Source of the DNA: Pegoplata infirma
Lineage: Eukaryota > Arthropoda > Insecta > Diptera > Anthomyiidae
DNA length: 64,000 nt
NCBI GenBank assembly: GCA_963921195.1
Contig: OY992538.1
Span: forward strand, 82,087,904-82,151,903
Reading direction: 5' to 3'
Positions 1-10,582 of this stretch are shown here, piece after piece; position 1 is the first letter of the stretch, and every line of letters starts with the position of its first letter. A program made the position numbers and the translations under genes. Below the pieces are notes generated by a model that had not been told where the DNA came from, searched no databases, and saw only the letters and a list, made by a program, of their open reading frames with translations.

Positions 1-24
1 TTAAACATTAAGTTTTCAAAATGA

Positions 25-695
25 CCCGAGTAAAAATAAACATATATAACAATATATAACTTGATACAAACATAATAAATCATATATGATTATACATCGC
101 GTGAGATCTTTTCTAAATTTTTTAAATGCAGTCATATGTAGTTATATATAATTTAATCATGATTCGGATTAAAAGGTATACGGTTGATATAAATATATGA
201 AATAATATTAGGGCCAATGCAAAATGTGTTTTTCTGTATAATTTAACATAAAATTATATATAGCTTATGCTGTTCCATATAAAACTATATATGTTTCCAA
301 TTAACCAAAAATTTTCTAAGTTTTTTAGGCAAAGTATAAGAAACTTTTTAAAATGTTCCTAAACATTTCTTGTTAGGGTTATGTATATCACCTATCTGGT
401 TCGAAGCGTACCCAAACATTTAAATGTTTGGTGAATGTATTGTTGACCTGTGGTGTATCTCAACCCAAACCAAAAAACACCAGGATTTTATATGTTTTTA
501 TGCAATTAGATCTAATTAGATCCACCAATATATGGCAATGTCTGGTCAAAACTCGGATGAAATCAAATCATATTTTATACAAGTTGATCTTTTTTAATGC
601 AAACACATCCACCATAATTCGGATCAAATTGCGTATAAATATATATTGTGTTACATATCATTATATATTTCATCATATCAAAATTTTTACTCGGG
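25..695. mobile_element. MITE, CCCGAGTAAAAA terminal inverted repeats
   Basis: The left end reads CCCGAGTAAAAATAAACATA and the right end is its imperfect inverse, ending TTTTTACTCGGG. A candidate 2-bp duplication (GA) flanks it. The interior is A+T-rich with many CATATA/TATATA motifs and no coding capacity; the 119-codon open frame inside has no recognisable domain. The same termini bound the element at 50019-50764, and CCCGTG variants bound 57768-60101 and start 63081. Superfamily is not clear from the sequence. Confidence 0.7.
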
Positions 696-697
696 GA

Positions 698-1555
698 TTA
701 ACATTCTATGAATTTTTCAGGATATTGTTGTTAATTTTTCCAATTTTACCTATTACATTTTATTTTAAATCTGGCAACCCTATATAAATTTCCCATTTCA
801 ATTATTTAACAAAAAAATTTGAATTTAAATAATTGCTTTCCATAACCATGGTTCTTTACTAATCCATCTTGTTTTAAGAATTTAAAAATATCCACCATAT
901 GCCAGCAGACAATACCAAAAATACCACAACAAAACATTCTTTGATTTGTATTCATTTATATATTTTTTTTTTTTTTACAAAGTACATATAATAAAAATTT
1001 CTATAAAGTTGTTTGGCTGTTTTTTGATTCTGCTTTAAAATAAGTTTTATACTAGATTTCACTGCAATTACTAAAACACTGTGTCGACAACAGTGAAATA
1101 TTCACCCTAAGGGGCATAAATCCAATATTCCATATAAGCATAAACTCCTAAATATGGTTGGTGAATCCCTATTTATTTGCTTTTTTATTACCAAATTTTC
1201 CTCCCTTTTCTTTCTTAGCCAACACATTCATACATTTGACATAATTGACACCATACATGAAATTCTTTATAAACATTAAAATTGTTTAACAAATTTATTA
1301 CTTTTTTGTGCATTTGCTTTGGTTGTTTGCTGCTGCTGCATGCATAATGTCTTTTTTAATGCAAATTCTGCATCATTGCAATTATTCCACACATTTTATG
1401 GTGATTTTTTTGGAAAAATATTTTAACGATAAAATGTATATTTATCACTTTAAGCCTGGATAAATTGTATTTAAATTTTTGCACATATGATACGAGGGTC
1501 CTATAAAGAGTTTTTAGGGTTAAGAAATTATTTAATTTAATGTTAATTCAAAGAC
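698..1555. other. A+T-rich stretch without recognisable feature
   Basis: Only short homopolymer runs (T run near 960-975) and low-complexity sequence are seen. No open frame with a recognisable domain and no terminal repeats were found. Confidence 0.6.
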
Positions 1556-1808
1556 CCGAATTCAGCTAGCTGAATATGATTACAAATTAGAGTGCGAAGT
1601 TTTTTGAACCCACCATATACAAGTATCTGTTTATTAAATATGAGTTCTTATTCAGCTAGCTGAATTGGTCAAATAAACATCTTAGCTTCTAAATATAAAT
1701 GAAATATATATATCTTTATATGACATTTTTTTTCTTTTTCAGCAGAATTAGCCATCTAAGCTTGTAATAAGAAGTATTAGTGTATTTTAAAGCAATTTTA
1801 TCTATATA

Positions 1809-1865
<57 letters not shown>

Positions 1866-2335
1866 GTATATCAATAATAATTTAAGACTTATATTAAACT
1901 GTATGAGAGATTTAATGCTTATTTAGATGCTAAAACCCAAATTCAGCTAGCTGAATATGACAAAAAATTACGGAATAACATTTCTGCACCACTTAGTTTC
2001 AAAATATTTGTATATTGAATATTTTTTTCCGATTCAGCTGGCTGAATAAGTCATAAAAACATTTCAGCTAAAAAAAAAAATAAATGCTGACTTTTTTTTA
2101 AATTGATTTGGTCTTAATATATTCTAATTCAACTAACCGAATTTGATTAATATTTATTTAAAATATTATTATATTTATGCAACAGGTTTTACACTTATTG
2201 TGTTGATAAGACCCAAATTCAGCTAGCTGAATATGACAACAAATACAAGTACACATTGTCAGCCAACTCTTTCTATAAAATATCTTTATATTGAATACTA
2301 TTTCTCTTATTCAGCTAGCTGAATTTTAATAAAAT
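1556..2335. repeat. Three tandem units with paired GCTA14 palindromes
   Basis: Palindrome TTCAGCTAGCTGAA occurs at 1561-1574, 1651-1664, 1942-1955, 2218-2231 and 2310-2323, with a one-base variant at 2033-2046. They fall in pairs 90, 91 and 92 bp apart. The first member of each pair is preceded by (A)GACCC(G/A)AA or AAACCCAAA and followed by ATATGA. The second lies after a T-rich stretch. The three pairs are therefore diverged tandem copies of one unit, the first stretched by an ATT microsatellite. Confidence 0.8.
1809..1864. repeat. ATT microsatellite
   Basis: About 18 uninterrupted ATT/TTA trinucleotides lie between the first and second paired-palindrome units. Confidence 0.95.
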
Positions 2336-2394
2336 AAAAAATTAAAAAAAACTTTACAAATATTTTAAATTATTTTTAATTTTAAATTCTGTTT

Positions 2395-2660
2395 TAATTT
2401 TTAAATTAGTAAAAATTATTTATTATTCGACCTTTAAAATTCTATTTTTGAGAAAGATTATTCTAGCTCAAGGTCATATTTCTTTTACTAATCATTACGA
2501 TGATATTGTCAAAGTAACAATTTTCAAGAAACTTTTTATAAAGTTGTTTGTTTTAAATTGATTGGTTTGGTCATTTTGCAAGACTTACTCGACACGTGTT
2601 TCGGAATTCGTCAAATTCCATTATCAAGAGTATTTAGCAAATTGACAATCGTTTGTGGCA
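2395..2660 (-). repeat. Dispersed repeat copy, same family as 35085-36005
   Basis: The reverse complement of this stretch matches 35085-35230 plus 35741-35790: shared blocks include AATGGAATTTGAC, TTGCAAAATGACCAA, a TTTGACAATATCAT block and CTAGAATAA. A third fragment lies at 29370-29455. It is non-coding and of unknown class. Confidence 0.65.
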
Positions 2661-3214
2661 AAACATAAAGACTTATATTCGTATGTAAATAGTCATAACG
2701 AGAAATGTACTAAATACACAACATAATACAGCTCTAAATTTCAAACGAAAAGTCAAAACCAAACCATCACTATTTAATTCAAACATACCTTCATATATAT
2801 ATACAGCTTGTATTACATGCTAGTATATACATACAGACAGTAGATTTCTTACGCGAGTAAGATGTTCACTGCTTTAGTTGTATTCCTTCTTATTCATAAT
2901 ATGAACAGAAGTGAGGCGTGCTATCCTTTTGTTTAAATTCTGTTTTAATTTTTAATTTTATCTCACATATCAATGCTACCCTCGTACATATACTATATGC
3001 ATAGATTTTAAACCAAACAATACTAGGGTAATGTTAACAATATTTGCATATACCGCAGACCTTATACTATGTTATGTTTTGTTCCGCTACTGTCGTTATG
3101 ACCGTTCAAATCAAATGATTTGTTATTATTTTGGTGCAACAAATGTAATCTTTAGAAAAAAAACATCAAGTACTTAAAAATGTTAAATATTTTATGGTGG
3201 ATTTGGATTCTTTC
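2661..3214. other. A+T-rich stretch without recognisable feature
   Basis: No open frame with a known domain, no terminal repeats and no long tandem repeats were seen. Confidence 0.5.
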
Positions 3215-3590
3215 ATTTGTGAGTTAGCGTGAGTTGAAAAAAATCTGAGTGAGTGATAAGTGAGTGAGTCATTTATTTTTTGCGTGATTTGATTTTTTGA
3301 TTTGCTCAATTTTTTTTCATTGCTTGTAAAAAAATATTTATTTGGAGTTTTTTTTTGGTAAGAAATTTTATTGCGTGAGTAGATTTTGCGTGACTCACGC
3401 TTGTGCGTGATTGAATCTGGCGTTAGTCACGCGTGAGAATGAGTATTTTTTTTTATTACTCACGTGAATAGTGAGTAAGCGTGAGTAAAAAAAATTGCGT
3501 GAGTGATTAGTGAGTGATTCGATTATTGTTTGCGTGAGCGTGAGTGAGTTTGAGTCAAAATCCACTCACGCGCCCATCTCTAATATAGAT
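3215..3590. repeat. GTGAGT/GCGTGA-rich block, possible decayed hAT-like end
   Basis: Degenerate repeats of GTGAGTGA and GCGTGAGT alternate with T runs. The right edge reads CTCACGCGCCCATCTCTA, whose reverse complement begins TAGAGATGGGCGCG, a hAT-like terminus. I could not find the matching left terminus, so element status is only suggested. Confidence 0.5.
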
Positions 3591-3884
3591 ATAGCTATAT
3601 TTGGCTAAGCCGATTCTAAAAAAACCCTTTATAAAAAAAATTATAAACGATGTTCAGGAGCATTTTTGGTGGTCGGCGGGGCAAACCCTCATAACGACGC
3701 TGGAGGGCATAAATAGTTTGGTGAAATAAAATTTTTGGTAACAAATTTTTTTTTATTGATTTTAGCTGAAAATTTTGCTGATTTTAGCAGAAAAATCTCC
3801 TGTTTTAAGATAAACAATCTCATCATCTAAAATGTATTTTAATTATGTAAAAAGATTTATAAACGATTTTGAGCATGATTTTTA
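3591..3884. other. Unassigned stretch
   Basis: A short G+C-richer patch (GGTGGTCGGCGGGG, near 3669) lies in A+T-rich sequence. There is no recognisable gene. Confidence 0.4.
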
Positions 3885-4440
3885 TACCCTCCACTTAGTG
3901 AAAGAGGGTATATATAAGTTTGTCATTCTGTTTGTAACTCATCGAAATATCGATCTGGGACCCCATAAAGTATATATATTCATGACGCCCGATCGATTTT
4001 AAGACATTCTAGCGATGCACATTGGTTGATGTTCATAGAACGAGCGGCTAAAAATAGAAGAAGTTGTCGAAGGACAATGAAATTTGGCACATAGGCATTT
4101 TTTGTTTGAATTAAGAAAAAAAATGCAAATATCAAAATGATCCGCCCACTTTTACGCCCACCTCCCATACAAAGTGAAAATTAAATTTTGACCTACTGCA
4201 TTGTTTTTTGGCACATATCATTTTTAAACACTCAGAATCATTTGTGTGAAATTTGAAAAATATCCGCCCACTTTTACGCCCACTTCCCATACAACTTGTA
4301 TTAAAAAAGTGACATAACTCACTTGATTTTTAATTTATCAACTAAATTTTCACAAAAAATAAATATTATAATTGTAGAATGGGCTTCTGAAAATATATAT
4401 CTGATCCGCCCACTTTTACGCTCACCTCCCATAGAAAAAA
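3885..4440 (+). mobile_element. DR1 copy, 3' end missing
   Basis: It begins TATACCCTCCACTTAGTG, then GAGGGTATATATAAGTTTG and the ATCGATTTTAAGACATTCTA block shared by all DR1 copies. The middle carries repeats of CCGCCCACTTTTACGCCCAC at about 4141, 4263 and 4405. It runs directly into the minus copy that starts at 4441, so the pair lie tail to tail. Confidence 0.75.
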
Positions 4441-5605
4441 ACAAGTAGAAAAATTTAATTCGACTTGGTCGAATCTATGAATACCCTCCACAATGTTATC
4501 TGATAGTAATTTTCTAAAAAAAATTTAAAAAAATTGCATTACAAATTTTTTATTAGAAATATGTATGTATATTATTTTGAGTCAAACTTTCTTTTAATCA
4601 ATCAAATTTTTTTGAGTGTACAATTTTTATGACTGTCAACATTTTTTCGAGTCTGCCATTTCATTAAAAAAAAAATAATAATGTGTAAATTTTTTTTATG
4701 AGTGTAACATTTTTTTTTTGAGTGTAAATTTTTTTTTGAGTGTAAATTTTTTTTAGTGTACAAATTCTTTGAGTAACAAATTACTTTGTAAAATATTTTT
4801 GTTGTTTTATACCTACATATATGTAATACAAAAAAAACTATTTCACATATTTTCCTCTTTTTATATTACCATCCTTTTCTTTAAAAACCAAAAACAAATT
4901 AACATTCAATCATACACATACTTTATTTGATTTTTTTCCCGTACATACAGTTGCACTAACAATAACAAATATTTACTTGTCTAACAACTAAACTGCACCC
5001 CACGACAAGAAAACAAACAACAACACGTTTTACAAAACTGGTATTTCACCATGCTATTAAAACTTGTTTAACGAGTTTTCAACAGTTAAAGGTGAAACAA
5101 ATCTGAAATTCAGTGCATTGCTTATAACTTTTGAACCACTGAACCGATTTTGCTGAAATTCAAAACCAAACAGCCTTGGGGAACAACAAATATATATGCT
5201 AAGCTTCAGTCCCCTCAGAATTGTCTTTCGAAAGTTATAGTGGTTTTAATCTTGTAAATTCGAAAAATACCCTTCCCGAAATTTACTATTTTGCTCATAA
5301 CTTTTGAACCACTGGACCGATTTCGCTGGATTGCAATACCAACCTGACCCGGTAAATGAAGAACATATATGTCAAACTTCAGGAGCCTCCGTAAAGTCTT
5401 TCAAAAGTTAGCGTGTTTTCAACGGACAGACAGACAGACGGACGGACGGACGGACGGACGGACGGACGGACATCGCTAGATCGACTTAAAATCGATCAAG
5501 GATCATGAATATATATACTTTATGGGGTCCTAGACCAATATTTCGATGTGTTACAAACGGAATGACAAACTTATATATACCCTCTATCACTAGAGTGGAG
5601 GGTAT
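4441..5605 (-). mobile_element. DR1 copy, long form
   Basis: It starts AACAAGTAGAAAAATTTAAT with the TTCGAC..GTCGAA hairpin, then ATACCCTCCACAATG. It ends at the inverse of the GAGGGTATATATAAGTTTG block followed by GTGGAGGGTATAAAA. At about 1.16 kb it is longer than other copies, with a duplicated internal block (CTTTTGAACCACTG at about 5130 and 5305). Confidence 0.75.
5422..5471. repeat. GACA/GACG tetranucleotide microsatellite
   Basis: Runs of GACA then GACG lie inside the DR1 copy. Every DR1 copy has a GTCCGTCTGT motif at this place, which seems to seed microsatellite expansion. Confidence 0.9.
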
Positions 5606-5623
5606 AAAAAAAAACAAATAAAA

Positions 5624-6303
5624 ACAAGTAAGGGTGTTAAATTCGGCTGTGCCGAATCTTTCATACCCTCCAATACGTTTAAAATAAAAAATAAATCGCA
5701 GGGGCGACCTTTTTTTGGTGGGGGGGTCGGCGGAGTTGGTGGGGGACACCTGTATCCCCGCTATATATGTTAACAAATTATTTGTTTATGATATTTACGC
5801 TTAAATATTAAATTTTTATCGTTATTTTTAATTAATTTCTATAACAACGCCCCCAAAAGGGGGCGGCCTGAAAAAAATCGAATTTTCTTACCCCCTTGGT
5901 CCAAGCGCAGGTCTATGAACATAATATGGCATACAAATGTTACATTTGTTGAGCAAAAATTAAAAAAAAACTCGTAAAAATATCGTATTTTTCAGGGGTC
6001 GTTTTAGTTCTTCAAGGGGGAACTTTTTTTCCCCTGTTCCGATTTTGCCCATCTTCGAACTTAACCTTAACCTTAACAGTAACATAAGAGATAGTCTTGC
6101 CCAATTTCAGGGGTCTAGCTCTTTTTGTTTGGACTGCATCGTTATTTCTACAGACGGACGGACGGACATCGCTAGAATGTCTTAGATTCTATAATGGATC
6201 AATATTATATATACTTTTTGGGGTCCCCGACCGTTATTTCGATGTGTTACACATGGAATGACAAAGTGAGTATACCCCTATACTGTGGTTGGAGGGTATA
6301 AAA
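5624..6303 (-). mobile_element. DR1 copy, GGGGGTCGGCGG variant
   Basis: It begins AACAAGTAAGGGTGTTAAAT with hairpin TTCGGCTGTGCCGAA, then CATACCCTCC. It ends with GGTTGGAGGGTATAAAA. A G-rich insert near 5715-5760 and the block TAGTTCTTCAAGGGGGAAC are shared with the copies at 52690-53100, 53926-54456 and 54457-54562, which marks a subfamily. Confidence 0.8.
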
Positions 6304-6855
6304 ATCAGAGTTTCTGAAACATGAACGAAAATTCATGTTTTGTTACCTTATTATTTTATAGTTTTTACTGTTTTTTTTTTTTTGGAAATGAGCAGGTATG
6401 AGCAGCTGAATTTTTTTTTAACTTTTAGCTGAGACTTCAAGCTGTAATTTGACATCTTTCGGTAAACAGCGCTCCACAGCGCTAAAAAGATGCAGTCCAC
6501 TAAAGTTGATGAACATTGAAATTTTGATGTTGTTTATATTTTGTTCTACGAAATTTTTTATATGGCACTTTTTACAACTTTTTTAATGCAAATCTCATCC
6601 ATGACAATTGTCATTTACGAAAATGTACAACAAAGTCAAATGATAAGTTTACTTTGATTGTAACAAAATATTGAATATACAGTAAATTTGCATGCCATTT
6701 TAAACAAGCGATCATATATGAACTTTGAGCGTGTCTGTCCAAACAAATAATAAATATATCAGCCTAATATTACGGAATCATAATATTCAGATATCTGACA
6801 ACAAAATACCAAAAAATTATCCAAATCGGCGAATATGAAAAAAATTAATTTCGGC
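6304..6855. other. Unassigned A+T-rich stretch
   Basis: A short hairpin (ACATGAACG..TTCATGT, near 6319) and a paired CAGCGCT motif near 6467 are visible. There is no coding signal. Confidence 0.5.
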
Positions 6856-6859
6856 CACT

Positions 6860-7287
6860 CTTCAACCAATGTGCGATGTCCGTCTGTCCGTCTGTCTGTG
6901 GAAAATGCTGTCGCGGACAAAATATTGCACAGAGATGACTGAAACTTAACATATTTATTGGAAGTTCTCCCGAGAAGTTTGGTATTGCATTTGAGCGATA
7001 TCGGTTCAGCGGTTCAAAAGTTATGAACGCAAATGTAAGCCCACCTCAAAAATTTAAGTACATTCAACATAACCTAAAAATACAAAATGTTTTAATTCTG
7101 CTTTTGGTTGACATATGTGAACATAATTTTTTCAAAAAAATCGCGGATTTTTTTTTTACCAAAATTTTTTTCGCGGAAATTTTTTTTCAAATTTTTTTTT
7201 TTTTTCAAAAGTTTTTTGCAATAATCTTTTTGTGGAGGGTATCACTACATTCGGCAAGGCCGAATTTAACTTTTTTACTTGTTTTTT
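6860..7287 (+). mobile_element. DR1 copy, 5' truncated
   Basis: It starts in the middle of DR1 at GATGTCCGTCTGTCCGTCTG and continues through TTGGAAGTTCTCCCGAGAAG to the end GGAGGGTATCACTACATTCG, the GGC..GCC hairpin and ACTTTTTTACTTG. The 89-codon open frame in it is low-complexity and not a gene. Confidence 0.8.
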
Positions 7288-7329
7288 TCTAAAACTTATA
7301 GAAAAACGATTGTAATTTTTTTTCAAAGT

Positions 7330-7640
7330 TTTTTTTTACCCTTGCGAAATAATGTAAGAGACAAAAAAGTTGAAAGAAAGTATGAGGTCAGATTGAGATT
7401 GCTAGAAATAGAATTTTAGTGTTGGAAACTCTCAAAATGTATTCTGTAAAAACTATACATATTCACATACATAGAAACTAATTTCTATTAACAAGACAAA
7501 CCGACATTTAAAATCCTACTGATGATGACACTAACTGGGGTGTTTGAAACCGGTATAGGAAATACCAGAAATGTCTTTAATTTTTAGAAATTCAATTTTT
7601 CTTCTGCATTTTTTTAACTTGAACCCCTATAACAAATATA
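7330..7640 (+). repeat. Hammerhead-bearing dispersed repeat, copy 1
   Basis: The stretch from about TTACCCTTGCGAAATAATGT to AACTTGAACCCCTATAAC matches, in reverse complement, 29455-29684 plus 30770-30830. It holds the hammerhead-like core at 7514-7560. I read it as the remnant of a retroelement 3' region, by analogy with Penelope-like elements, which carry hammerheads in their terminal repeats. The class is inference. Confidence 0.6.
7514..7560 (+). ncRNA. Hammerhead-ribozyme-like core, copy 1
   Basis: In order: stem I strand TCCTA (7514-7518), core CTGATGA (7519-7525), stem II with ACAC/GTGT plus a G.U pair and an apical AACTGG-type loop, GAAA (7546-7549), stem III ACC/GGU closed without a loop, N17 = A so the scissile triplet is GUA, then the second stem I strand TAGGA (7556-7560). 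All invariant core bases are present. The base-proximal pair of stem II is a T-T mismatch where active hammerheads usually have G-C, so activity may be low. Loopless stem III implies a dimeric form, as known for Penelope-like and newt satellite hammerheads. Confidence 0.6.
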
Positions 7641-7644
7641 TTTA

Positions 7645-8640
7645 GAGCCCGAGCTCGATCTGTACTTACAGTAAAAAACAATAAATGTTTATTTGCCCTA
7701 TGTGGCAATAATCAGTATTTTTGGAAATATGGCAACACCTAACATTTGTGTCTAAAATGTAGACCATGTCTGACAATGTTGCAAAATAAGTACTTTGATC
7801 AGAATTGAAACAAATTTTTGGAAACAGTTTTTCTTCTGATTGTATGTGCAGTGTAAACGCACTATAAGATTCATCCCAAACGTCTATAGCATTATTTATG
7901 CCATTGTAAATGAAGAAGAAAAATATTTTAACTTTTCAGTAGTGTAACTAAAATGTGCATACATTTTATTTCATAATGATGCATTACAAAAGTTTATCCA
8001 ACCATTTGGTGATTGGTAATAAAATTTTCCCAATTTTATAACCGAAAAATTTTTTTTTTCATTGTTTTCAATATTTTAACATTCTTATACACATAAAATT
8101 TTTTTAAAGACCATAACTAAAATTTAAATTTAATTTAAATATGTAATAAGTTTTTATCATGTTTTTTTGAAAATAATTTTTACAAAAAAGATCATATGCT
8201 ATTAATTTTTTTTATGTTAATGTCAATTCTGTTTTTTTTACATGTTTTCACCCCGCTGTATTCCCTCTCATTTTAATATTTATGTTGTCATGCCATAAAT
8301 ATTAATACATGTCAAATCCACATATGATTTAGGTGTTTTTGATGTGTATTTTCTTATTACTTAAATATGGATTTTTTTTGTTGTTATTGCACTCATAAAC
8401 ATTTATCCATATTATAAGTAAAAACGATGTAATAAAATTACACTTTTTGTCTGTTTAAAAAAAAAAAAAAAATTATGTTTAAATAATAACTTTTTTATGA
8501 TCATAAATCTTAATGTGTTGCAAGTATGTATAAAAAATAGTAAATTAAGTAAATTGAAAAATAATACTTAGAAAACTGAATGATTTCCATATGTTAAATA
8601 GTAATAGAATAGATTAAGTGAAAGTTTATTACGTAAATAA
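7645..8640. other. A+T-rich stretch without recognisable feature
   Basis: Only homopolymer runs (A run at 8458-8472) are seen. There is no coding signal and there are no terminal repeats. Confidence 0.55.
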
Positions 8641-8960
8641 AATCTTAGAAATTAGTTTATTAAAAAAATTATTTACTTTGTACTTTTAAATGCAATTCAG
8701 CTAGCTGAATATCGCTAATCGCACCAAAAAAATAAATCTTATTAATTTATACAAAGAATATTAATATATATATAATGTAGCTGAATATTCAGAAAATTAG
8801 TTTGAAATTCCGTTAACTGATAAAAATTTCCAGTAGTTAAATTTCTTCTGTAATTCAACAGGCTAAATATATAATTCAGCTAGCTGAATATGTATTCAGC
8901 TAGCTAAATTACATTTAAATTAAGTATTTTTAAATTTTAAGTATCAATTTTCTTTTAAAC
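8641..8960. repeat. GCTA14 array, left part
   Basis: One unit of the ~300-bp repeat that continues at 10088. GCTA14 palindromes lie near 8697, 8876 and 8893 (the last with one change). The block AATTTCTTCTGTAATTCA recurs in every unit. The array is cut here by the hAT element that follows. Confidence 0.7.
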
Positions 8961-10079
8961 CAGCGGTTACCAACCTATGGTACGCGTACCACTAGGGGAT
9001 ACGCGAAAATGTCCGCGGGGGTACGCAACATTTTAGTAATTAGGACATTAAGATTAAGATTAACCTTTCAATGAGCATCTGGCTTCCAAAGTTTCCATAA
9101 AGTCAGGTTTTTAAGAAAGTTGAGGTCAAAATTCACAAGAAACGTATTTTTGTGCAATTTAGAGAGCATTTTTTTGATATTTTTGGATGATATTTTGAGA
9201 TCCGACCACTTGTTTTCGATTAAACTTTCGATGCTGCTTCCGAATATGGTTCCCAAATTTTTCTATGATGTCAGGTTTTGAGAAAAAATATGTCAAAGTT
9301 CTCAAAAAAACTGTTTTTGGGCATTTTTGAGACAGGTTGTGATAGAGTGGAAATTTTGGTACCATTTTGTTAAGCTCAAAATGCCCTTTCATTGCCCTTT
9401 CATTGTTTCTTTCGAAAAGTCACGGAATTATTGATCTGCCCTCGTATTAAAAAAAACATTTAAAAAAAATTATTTAAAAAAAAACAAAAACAAACATTTA
9501 AAAAAAAAAAATAAAACATTATGGCCCTTACCACAAGAAAACAAAAAGTCTATTTTAACAAAAGTTTTATTTTAAATTTCAAATTTTCAATACATTTTTT
9601 GAAAGTCGATTTTGAAAACAAAAACAATTTGTATGGAAATAAAATTAAAAGCTGATTTTAAATATATTTTATTTTTCTATGGTAAGACTGTATGTTTCCG
9701 CTCCCCGTGATACGTTTTTAGAACTTTTTTTAAGAGTTCAAAAAACGTCCGTGTTTTAATTTTTGATGTAGAATCGACTATTGAAATCAGACTTGCAATA
9801 TTTTAGCCGTTTTTGCTCTGCAGAAAAATCAGCTCAAAATCCGAGTTTTCAGATGCATTGAACCACCCCAAGGAGCGAACATTTTTCCAAAAAAATACCA
9901 TCATTGTTTTGATCTCCCCTAAATCCTTAAAAAATCATAATACCCGCAGATCAAAAATTTCAAAATTAACTCTAATATTTGTGAAGTTTTTTAACGAAAA
10001 CAATAATTCGTTAGGAGGTACTCGGCTGATTAAAATTAAAATTAGGGGTACGCGAGACAAAAAAGGTTGGTAACTGCTG
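8961..10079. mobile_element. Non-autonomous hAT element, CAGCGGTTACCAACC ends
   Basis: Terminal inverted repeats CAGCGGTTACCAACC and GGTTGGTAACTGCTG are flanked by perfect 8-bp duplications TTTTAAAC (8953-8960 and 10080-10087), the hallmark of hAT. Subterminal GTACGCG motifs occur at both ends. The interior holds tandem blocks with TTCCGAATATGG and a 'tcaggtttt' motif and has no transposase. The 62-86-codon open frames are not genes. The interior is related, in the opposite orientation, to 51387-52681. The tandem array copy near 11512 shows the uninterrupted target (TCTTTTGAACTATTTTATTT). Confidence 0.9.
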
Positions 10080-10265
10080 TTTTAAACTATTTTATTGCAA
10101 CAATTCAGAAAAAAATAAGCTGTTTCAATATTTAAAACATAAAAAAAATCGTAAAATTCTAGGAAAATATGTTGTAATTTACTTTCAGTAATATTTTCAA
10201 TCCTTACCAGGATAGATTTTAATAATTTTTTACAAAAGTTATAAACCTAAAATCGCAGCATTCTT

Positions 10266-10353
10266 GAGTTGAGGGTGGGTTGTACAAGCCTAAAAATAAG
10301 TAAATTTTTAGGCAAGCCCATGGCGCTCAGACTTAAAATTGTCCCATTGTACC
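10266..10353 (-). mobile_element. 88-bp LINE 3'-tail fragment
   Basis: The reverse complement matches the last ~105 bp of the LINE at 14465-19254, including hairpin CCTAAAAATAAG..TTTTTAGG and tail CCACCCTCAACTC. It is flanked by an 11-bp near-perfect duplication (GCAGCATTCTT at 10255-10265, GCTGCATTCTT at 10354-10364). This is what an extremely 5'-truncated retroposition would leave. Confidence 0.85.
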
Positions 10354-10422
10354 GCTGCATTCTTAATATAAGTTTAAAATTGCGTTTAAAGATATAAATT
10401 TCAAGTATTAACATTTCTTCTG

Positions 10423-10582
10423 TAATTCAGTTAATTGAATCTATAATTCAGCTAACTGAATCTATAATTCAGCTAACTGAATCTATAATTCAGCTAACTG
10501 AATCTATAATTCAGCTAACTGAATCTATAATTCAGCTAACTGAATCTATAATTCAGCTAGCTGAATACATATTCAGCTTGCT
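10423..10582. repeat. 21-bp minisatellite built on the GCTA14 motif
   Basis: Six near-identical copies of CTATAATTCAGCTAACTGAAT follow one another from 10441 to 10566. The last has the canonical AGCTAGCT core. A diverged half-copy precedes them. This is a local expansion of a single palindrome inside one ~300-bp unit. Confidence 0.92.

Noticed and set aside
428..787. 119-codon open frame at the start of the window
   Set aside because: It starts at TTG, runs out of a MITE into flanking sequence, has skewed low-complexity composition and shows no domain.
3215..3590. Regulatory cluster of GTGAGT motifs
   Set aside because: Motifs are spaced by T runs and drift like decayed short repeats; no gene nearby.
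7023..7292. 89-codon open frame and similar frames at 37579, 39924 and 46450
   Set aside because: They recur in each DR1 copy only because the repeat is A+T-rich; phenylalanine/lysine runs, no conserved start.
10423..10582. CRISPR-like array
   Set aside because: 21-bp units are contiguous with no spacers, and the organism is clearly a eukaryote.
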